Shown: piece after piece, positions 59,008-64,000 of the stretch
Layout: every line of letters begins with the position of its first letter
Numbering within the stretch: the stretch's first letter is position 1
DNA from: Providencia rustigianii DSM 4541
GTDB lineage: Bacteria; Pseudomonadota; Gammaproteobacteria; Enterobacterales; Enterobacteriaceae
NCBI RefSeq assembly: GCF_000156395.1
Contig: NZ_GG703818.1
Coordinates: 611,944-675,943, forward strand
Length of the DNA stretch: 64,000 nt
Direction: 5' to 3'
The notes under the pieces: model-generated
Told to the model about the DNA's origin: nothing
Seen by the model: the letters and a program-made list of their open reading frames with translations, nothing else
Database searches by the model: none
Made by a program: the position numbers and the translations under genes

Positions 59008-61344
59008 ATGCACTCACACTCTCATAAAGATACACATAATCATACAACCTCTTGTTGCTCAGGAGGTCAGTCTTGCTCATCAGCAACCACTGAAACGAAT
59101 ACAAATATTAGTCATGACTCACAAGCTCATGAACATCATCATGAGGATGAAAAAAATCATGATGATGAAGATAGTGCTCATCATCATACTCACTGCTGTA
59201 GCTCATCATCCGCAGCAAATGATGATATCGAACCCACTCAAACTAGTAAAAAGCGTTTTAGTTGGATTATTCGGGGTATGGACTGCCCGAGTTGTGCAGC
59301 AAAAATAGAAACTGCCGTATCGCAAATTCGCGAAGTATCTCAAGCTAAGGTTTTATTTACGACAGAAAAATTAGTCGTTGATGCAGATAGCGATATCAGT
59401 GCAGCGGTACGCACAACTGTGGAAGCTGCTGGCTATGAACTCCATGATGTAGGGAGTAATAACGCATCATCTGTTCAACCTCAAAGCTTACTCAGCGAAG
59501 CTAAACCCGTCATTATTCTCGCCATATTAATGGCCCTAAGCTGGGGATTAGAATTTGTTAATCCACAATTAGGTAATATTGCATTTATTCTAACCACTTT
59601 ATTTGGGTTATACCCCATTGCCCGTAAATCGCTGCGTTTAATGCGTACCGGTTCACCGTTTGCTATTGAAACATTAATGACTGTTGCCGCTGTCGGTGCC
59701 ATTTTTATTCAAGCAACTGAAGAAGCTGCAATGGTGATTTTACTGTTTATGCTCGGTGAGATGCTGGAAGCCTATTCCGCAGGTCGAGCTAGACGTGGTG
59801 TTAGTGCCTTAATGGCGTTGGTACCCGAAGATGCCATACTCATTAAGAATGGACAAAAAACCACTGTCCCTGTCGCCCAACTCCGTCCCGGTGATGTAAT
59901 TGAAATCGCGCCTGGGGGTAGATTACCCACTGATGCTGTGCTGGTTTCCGGATTTGCCAGTTTCGATGAAAGTGCATTAACCGGTGAATCGGTGCCCGTA
60001 GAACGTAATGCTGGCGAAAAAGTGGCCGCAGGATGTTTATCCGTCGATAAAGCCGTCCAAATGGAAGTGGTTTCAGAACAAGGGCAAAATGCGATTGACC
60101 GAATTCTGCAATTAATTGAAGAAGCAGAAGAACGTCGTGCGCCAATTGAGCGCTTTATTGACCGCTTTAGCCGGATTTATACCCCAATCATCATGCTAAT
60201 TTCAGCACTCGTGATTGTGATCCCGCCGGTATTCTTTAGCGCACCTTGGGAAACATGGATCTACCGCGGCTTAACGTTACTGCTCATTGGGTGTCCATGT
60301 GCCTTAGTTATTTCGACACCAGCAGCCATAACATCTGCACTGGCTACAGCAACCCGTCGTGGCGCCTTAATCAAAGGCGGTGCAGCTCTGGAACAGTTAG
60401 GTACCGTTACCACGATTGCACTGGATAAAACGGGTACGCTGACTGAAGGTAAGCCTCATGTTACGGATATCGTCCCTGTTGAGGGTATGACTGAAGATGA
60501 GCTAATCCGAATTACGGCATCGGTCGAAGCTGGCTCTCATCACCCATTAGCTAAAGCCGTTATCAATAAAGCTGAAACTTTGTCTATCAAGGTTGAGGAA
60601 GCTGAAGAACGTAAAGCATTAGCGGGTAAAGGTGTCGAAGGACTTCTCAATGGGAAACACATTTTAGTTAGTGCGCCAGCAAGACTCAATCCTCCACTAG
60701 AAAATCAGTGGCAACTCAAAGTCGAAGAGTTAGAAGCTCAAGGTAAAACAGTCGTTGTTACGTTGGAAGATAACCGCGTCATTGGTTTAACCGCACTGCA
60801 AGATACGCTACGTAACGATGCTATTGATGCCATGACTATGCTGAAAGCGTTGAATGTCAATGCCGTGATGCTAACCGGTGATAACCCTCGTGCAGCCAGT
60901 GCCATTGCAGGTCAACTAGGCATGGAATATCGTGCAGGTTTATTGCCTGAAGATAAAGTCACTGCGGTCATGGAACTTAACCGTAACCATAGCACTATGA
61001 TGGTAGGCGACGGGATCAACGATGCTCCGGCGATGAAAGCCTCGAGTATTGGAGTTGCCATGGGAAGTGGTACCGATGTCGCCCTAGAAACTGCGGATGC
61101 AGCATTAACCCATAACCGTCTAACTGGATTGGCTGAGATCATTGCGCTTTCCCGAGCGACTCGCAAAATTATTCGCGAAAATATTGCGATTGCTCTGGGC
61201 TTAAAAGGGGTATTTTTAGTCACGAGCTTGCTGGGTATTACCGGTTTATGGGTTGCAGTTTTAGCCGATTCCGGAGCTACAGCCTTAGTCACTGCCAATG
61301 CTATCCGCTTGCTTCGAGTTAAGCTGCCAGAAGTGAAAAAATAA
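59008..61344 (+). CDS. zntA: Zn(II)/Cd(II)/Pb(II)-exporting P-type ATPase ZntA
   Basis: The 778-residue P1B-type ATPase has an N-terminal tail of about 80 residues that is very rich in His, Cys, Asp and Glu, with runs such as HEHHHEDE and CCSSSS. Then come a metal-binding domain (GMDCPSCAAKIE), eight membrane segments, the intramembrane CPC site (LIGCPCALVIS), the phosphorylated DKTGTLTEG, the SHHPLA nucleotide motif and MVGDGINDAPAMKAS. It exports toxic divalent metals to the periplasm. The His-rich tail is larger than in E. coli ZntA (732 residues). A ribosome site AAGGGGG precedes the ATG, and a terminator follows. Confidence 0.97.
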   Translation: MHSHSHKDTHNHTTSCCSGGQSCSSATTETNTNISHDSQAHEHHHEDEKNHDDEDSAHHHTHCCSSSSAANDDIEPTQTSKKRFSWIIRGMDCPSCAAKIETAVSQIREVSQAKVLFTTEKLVVDADSDISAAVRTTVEAAGYELHDVGSNNASSVQPQSLLSEAKPVIILAILMALSWGLEFVNPQLGNIAFILTTLFGLYPIARKSLRLMRTGSPFAIETLMTVAAVGAIFIQATEEAAMVILLFMLGEMLEAYSAGRARRGVSALMALVPEDAILIKNGQKTTVPVAQLRPGDVIEIAPGGRLPTDAVLVSGFASFDESALTGESVPVERNAGEKVAAGCLSVDKAVQMEVVSEQGQNAIDRILQLIEEAEERRAPIERFIDRFSRIYTPIIMLISALVIVIPPVFFSAPWETWIYRGLTLLLIGCPCALVISTPAAITSALATATRRGALIKGGAALEQLGTVTTIALDKTGTLTEGKPHVTDIVPVEGMTEDELIRITASVEAGSHHPLAKAVINKAETLSIKVEEAEERKALAGKGVEGLLNGKHILVSAPARLNPPLENQWQLKVEELEAQGKTVVVTLEDNRVIGLTALQDTLRNDAIDAMTMLKALNVNAVMLTGDNPRAASAIAGQLGMEYRAGLLPEDKVTAVMELNRNHSTMMVGDGINDAPAMKASSIGVAMGSGTDVALETADAALTHNRLTGLAEIIALSRATRKIIRENIAIALGLKGVFLVTSLLGITGLWVAVLADSGATALVTANAIRLLRVKLPEVKK

Positions 61345-61367
61345 CCTTTATCTAGATTGATTTATCT

Positions 61368-61398
61368 ACGCCGCAGTTATCTTAATTGCGGCGTTTTT
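61368..61398 (+). terminator. Rho-independent terminator of zntA
   Basis: CGCCGCA pairs with TGCGGCG and is followed by TTTTTAT, 24 bp after the zntA stop. Confidence 0.9.
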
Positions 61399-61539
61399 AT
61401 ATAGAAAAAATTAAAATAACCAATTAGAGCAATGAGTTAAACAAATCATTCACTTCGTGAATTTAGGAGTAACTTTTCTCCTGCACACAAAAATATTGAG
61501 TAATATCTCGGTCATCGACAACTATTGGTGAGCGAGTTT

Positions 61540-62442
61540 ATGGCAAATCATTTAAGTTCAGCCCCCCATGATGCCGCTTTTAAAGGTTTCATGACTAAAC
61601 AGAGTAATGCACGCGATTTTTTTGAAATTCATCTACCTGAACATATTAAGCATTTGTGTGATTTTGACACGTTAACACTCATGAACTCCGCTTTTGTTGA
61701 TAGCAAACTAAGAACACGTTTTTCCGATGTGATTTATTCAGTACAAACAAAAGCAGGTGATAGCTATATATATTTGTTAGTCGAACATCAATCCACACCT
61801 GACAAACTCATAAGCTGGCGTTTAATGCACTATGCTTTCCTCGCAATGAATCAGCATTTACAACAAGGGCATAAAGCCTTGCCACTGGTTGTTCCGATAC
61901 TGTTTTATCACGGAGAAACATCTCCTTATCCATATGTTAGTCCGTGGACACAGTGCTTACCGCACCCTGAAATAGCTCATGAGCTGTATAGCAATCCGTT
62001 TCCTTTGGTAGATATCACCGTTGTTGATGATCACGAAATAGTTAGTCATCGCAGAATCGCCGTGATGGAACTCGCAATGAAACATAAAAAGCTGCGAAAT
62101 AACCACCAAAAAGTCACTGAGTACTTCATCCAAATATTAAACAGCCACTATAATGACAAAAATGATGTGATCACCATATTGAATTACTTATTTATCATCA
62201 TGGATTCACCTTATTACACCCATATTGTCGAGACGTTAATCAACCAGGCCGAAAACCATCGAGGGCTTATTATGAATATTGCACAACGGTTAAAAAATGA
62301 AGGAAAAATAGAAGGAAAAGAAGAAGGAAGAGATGAAACTCTACAAGAAATTGCTTTAAAAAGTTTACAACTTGGTTTAAAGATCGACCTTATCAGCACG
62401 CTCACTGGGTTATCAGTCAGTGAAATTCAATCACTTAATTAA
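61540..62442 (+). CDS. Rpn family recombination-promoting nuclease (PF04754, PD-(D/E)XK)
   Basis: Started at ATG 61540 (MANHLSSAPHDAAFKGFM) the protein has 300 residues, like E. coli RpnA. The nuclease core is visible: LRTRFSDVIYSVQT (catalytic Asp) and YIYLLVEHQST (Glu-x-Gln-type motif), then LPLVVPILFYHGE. Rpn proteins are DNA endonucleases that stimulate RecA-independent recombination and were long called transposase_31. The C-terminus is an alternating Lys/Glu region and a small helical domain (SLQLGLKIDLISTLTGLSVSEI) that recurs in the remnant downstream. No terminal repeats are seen, so it is not an insertion sequence by itself. Confidence 0.88.
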   Translation: MANHLSSAPHDAAFKGFMTKQSNARDFFEIHLPEHIKHLCDFDTLTLMNSAFVDSKLRTRFSDVIYSVQTKAGDSYIYLLVEHQSTPDKLISWRLMHYAFLAMNQHLQQGHKALPLVVPILFYHGETSPYPYVSPWTQCLPHPEIAHELYSNPFPLVDITVVDDHEIVSHRRIAVMELAMKHKKLRNNHQKVTEYFIQILNSHYNDKNDVITILNYLFIIMDSPYYTHIVETLINQAENHRGLIMNIAQRLKNEGKIEGKEEGRDETLQEIALKSLQLGLKIDLISTLTGLSVSEIQSLN

Positions 62443-62527
62443 ACAACAAACTATGTAAGCATCGGAAATAAACAGTCATAAATCTTGCGACACGTTTAAG
62501 ATATGAAGAATACAAAAAAAATTCTCA

Positions 62528-62710
62528 CAAGAATTTGTAGAAGGATGGTTGAAAGGATGGCAGGAAGAGAGAAAAGAAACACTACAACAGGTTGTATTAA
62601 AGAGCTTACAACTTGGCTTAAGCATCGACATTATCAGCACGCTCACAGGTTTATCCTTAGCGGAAATTCAAGTGCTAAGCAACCGACCATTAACAATAAT
62701 AGCCCCTTGA
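62528..62710 (+). pseudogene. C-terminal remnant of a second Rpn-family gene
   Basis: Sixty codons in one frame read EFVEGWLKGWQEERKETLQQ and then SLQLGLSIDIISTLTGLSLAEIQVL. The second part matches the C-terminus of the intact Rpn protein upstream (SLQLGLKIDLISTLTGLSVSEI). There is no start codon and no nuclease domain. Rpn genes vary at the C-terminus by recombination, so this may be a leftover or a silent cassette of alternative 3' ends. A shorter frame at 62503 in another phase is not meaningful. Confidence 0.82.
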
Positions 62711-62753
62711 TAAACAAAGAGGCTACCCATCAACCTATATGCCAATCGGGCAA

Positions 62754-63008
62754 TTACAAGCTGCTGGATTTTTTGCGCAATAAATAGCGATACGGCGCAT
62801 GCTCGGCTTCAACGGCTAGGAGTTCATGCTCCATAAAACGGCAAAAGCCAGGAATATCGCGGGTAGTTGCAGGGTCATCAGCAATAATCAACAACGTATC
62901 GCCGTCAGCCATATTACGTACCGTTTTACGCACCAGCATGACAGGCTCAGGACAACGGAGTCCCAATGTATCAAGGGTTTTCGTTGGGTTAGAAAATAAG
63001 TCAGACAT
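62754..63008 (-). CDS. tusA: Sulfur carrier protein TusA
   Basis: The 84-residue protein has the TusA motif [19 protein letters not shown] with the persulfide-carrying Cys19 in a CPxP motif. It relays sulfur from IscS to the TusBCD/E chain for 2-thiolation of tRNA wobble uridine, and to other acceptors. The place beside zntA and yhhQ is as in E. coli. Confidence 0.95.
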   Translation of the reverse strand: MSDLFSNPTKTLDTLGLRCPEPVMLVRKTVRNMADGDTLLIIADDPATTRDIPGFCRFMEHELLAVEAEHAPYRYLLRKKSSSL

Positions 63009-63135
63009 AATACTGCATTCTCGTTGGGATCAATTTGGTGATTATATCGTAAAATTGATGATATAGGATGAACAGTTTTGATTTTGTTGCGCAACAAGAG
63101 TATGATGCGCTCTTCCCGATTTTAGGGATATTTTT

Positions 63136-63170
63136 CATGGGTTCCCTCACCCCATTGCGACTAAAAAGGT
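63136..63170 (+). promoter_or_regulatory. Probable preQ1-I riboswitch in the yhhQ leader
   Basis: Stem P1 is ATGGG (63137-63141) with CCCAT (63151-63155), loop TTCCCTCAC. The A-rich tail ACTAAAAAGG ends at 63169. CCT in the loop (63145-63147) can pair with AGG in the tail (63167-63169), giving the H-type pseudoknot of preQ1-I; the AGG is part of the yhhQ ribosome binding site. The core GGGTTC...CACCCC fits the family's conserved loop. The downstream gene encodes a queuosine-precursor transporter, so translation would be shut when preQ1 is abundant. No alignment was run. Confidence 0.72.
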
Positions 63171-63175
63171 ACAAT

Positions 63176-63844
63176 ATGTTTACGTTTACTCCGCAGCAAA
63201 AAGCCACTGCGTTAATTTGGCTATCGTTATTCCATATTTTAATTATTACATCCAGCAACTACTTGGTGCAGTTACCCATCAATATTTTTGGGTTTCATAC
63301 CACTTGGGGTGCATTTACCTTTCCCTTTATTTTCCTTGCAACAGATCTCACCGTCAGGATCTATGGGGCACCTTTAGCTCGCCGAATCATTACGGCGGTC
63401 ATGCTACCTGCACTTCTAATTTCCTATGTGATTTCTGCCTTATTTTTCCAAGGAGAATGGCAAGGTTTTGCTTCTCTCATGATATTCAACGTGTTTGTTG
63501 CACGTATTGCCGCTGCAAGTTTTATGGCGTATGTACTTGGACAAATTCTTGATGTGAGTGTGTTTAACCGTCTGCGTCAAAATAAACGTTGGTTTGTCGC
63601 TCCAGCTTGCGCCATGTTTTTTGGAAACCTGATTGATACAATCGCATTCTTCTTTATCGCGTTTTATCGCAGCAGCGATCCCTTTATGGCCGCCAATTGG
63701 ATGGAAATTGCGTTAGTCGATTATGTATTCAAACTGCTCATTTGCATGCTATTTTTCTTGCCTGCTTATGGTGTATTACTGAACGTTATTTTGAAATATT
63801 TCTTCGATAGCCACAGTAAAAAACAGTTAGCGACTCAGCACTAG
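63176..63844 (+). CDS. yhhQ: Queuosine precursor (preQ0/preQ1) transporter YhhQ
   Basis: The start at 63176 gives 222 residues with MFTFTPQQKATALIWLSLFH, as in E. coli YhhQ (221). A frame 36 codons longer begins upstream but would run through the riboswitch-like element and lacks family support. About six membrane segments are visible, with the COG1738 landmarks TTWGAFTFPFIFLATDLTVRIYGAPLARRII and FVARIAAASFMAYVLGQILDVSVFNRLRQ. It imports 7-deazaguanine precursors of queuosine. A terminator follows. Confidence 0.93.
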   Translation: MFTFTPQQKATALIWLSLFHILIITSSNYLVQLPINIFGFHTTWGAFTFPFIFLATDLTVRIYGAPLARRIITAVMLPALLISYVISALFFQGEWQGFASLMIFNVFVARIAAASFMAYVLGQILDVSVFNRLRQNKRWFVAPACAMFFGNLIDTIAFFFIAFYRSSDPFMAANWMEIALVDYVFKLLICMLFFLPAYGVLLNVILKYFFDSHSKKQLATQH

Positions 63845-63856
63845 AGACCTAAAAAA

Positions 63857-63882
63857 GGGAGATAAGCAAAAACTTATCTCCC
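63857..63882. terminator. Bidirectional terminator after yhhQ
   Basis: GGGAGATAAG pairs with CTTATCTCCC around a CAAAAA loop. On the minus strand CCCTTTTTTAGG follows, which points to a minus-strand gene ending to its right. Confidence 0.85.
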
Positions 63883-63940
63883 AAAGGGTTAACTTGATTA
63901 ATACCTAACAACTTTTCACATCATTCGACACAAAAATTGA

Positions 63941-64000
63941 TTATTCGAGCGCGCGAGCCAGCAATGAAATTGGATGTTCACATTTCTTACTGGTCGACAT
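63941..64000 (-). CDS. Possible C-terminal end of a minus-strand gene (partial)
   Basis: The last 60 bases read as an open minus-strand frame ending in ...CEHPISLLARALE and TAA. Support is the terminator at 63857-63882 with its T tract on the minus strand. Only about 19 residues are visible, so the product cannot be named. Confidence 0.4.
   Translation of the reverse strand: MSTSKKCEHPISLLARALE

Noticed and set aside
61525-62710. Insertion sequence (transposase_31 label)
   Set aside because: No terminal inverted repeats or target duplications were seen; the family is now understood as Rpn nucleases.

Overview
The window reads as the chromosome of an enteric gamma-proteobacterium of the Morganellaceae, most like Providencia. 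The gene order around mreBCD, accBC-panF-prmA-dusB-fis, livKHMGF, rpoH-ftsXEY and rsmD-yhhLMN-zntA-tusA-yhhQ is the enterobacterial core order. The tryptophanase is closest in my memory to the Proteus vulgaris enzyme, and the DNA is moderately AT-rich. No rRNA, tRNA, CRISPR array, prophage or intact insertion sequence was seen.

Layout. 1-8140 (minus): yhdP (3' part outside the window), rng, maf, mreD, mreC, mreB. 8751-16669 (plus): acuI, aroQ, accB, accC, yhdT, panF, prmA, dusB, fis; csrD, which sits between mreB and acuI in E. coli, is absent. 16976-21166: an AT-rich accessory island with a PLP lyase-like enzyme, an MFS transporter, an ATP-grasp ligase and, convergent to them, a short tryptophan 2,3-dioxygenase-like protein. 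The dioxygenase gene lies between two imperfect copies of one sequence, which suggests insertion by duplication. 21469-26922: a chemoreceptor gene with a sigma-28 promoter, a DUF411 metal-binding protein, and the tna operon including a 33-codon tnaC leader peptide. 27257-33657: a CsgG/DUF4810/DUF799 lipoprotein trio, a YcgJ-like protein, an AAHS transporter and an uncharacterised membrane-protein pair.

33942-44470 is the most interesting region. A HutC-type regulator gene is followed by a minus-strand gene set encoding urocanate hydratase, a family III CoA-transferase, an acyl-CoA dehydrogenase, an NCS1 permease, both ETF subunits and a full-length ETF-quinone oxidoreductase. There is no histidine ammonia-lyase. 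TGTA-N2-TACA boxes of HutC type lie upstream of hutU. I infer a CoA-dependent route joining imidazole propionate and urocanate. It would take up imidazole propionate, activate it by CoA transfer, oxidise it to urocanyl-CoA with electrons passing through ETF to quinone, release urocanate by CoA transfer to new substrate, and hydrate it with HutU. The layout is analogous to the cai/fix carnitine system, but the fused quinone oxidoreductase points to oxidation.

44732-64000: an orphan hypothetical gene, branched-chain amino acid uptake (livKHMGF), panM and a VOC protein, rpoH, ftsXEY with a 12-copy 17-residue repeat in FtsY, rsmD and yhhLMN, zntA behind a ZntR-type promoter, an Rpn nuclease with a remnant of a second copy, tusA, and yhhQ behind a likely preQ1-I riboswitch. 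A few codons of a further minus-strand gene may occupy the right edge.
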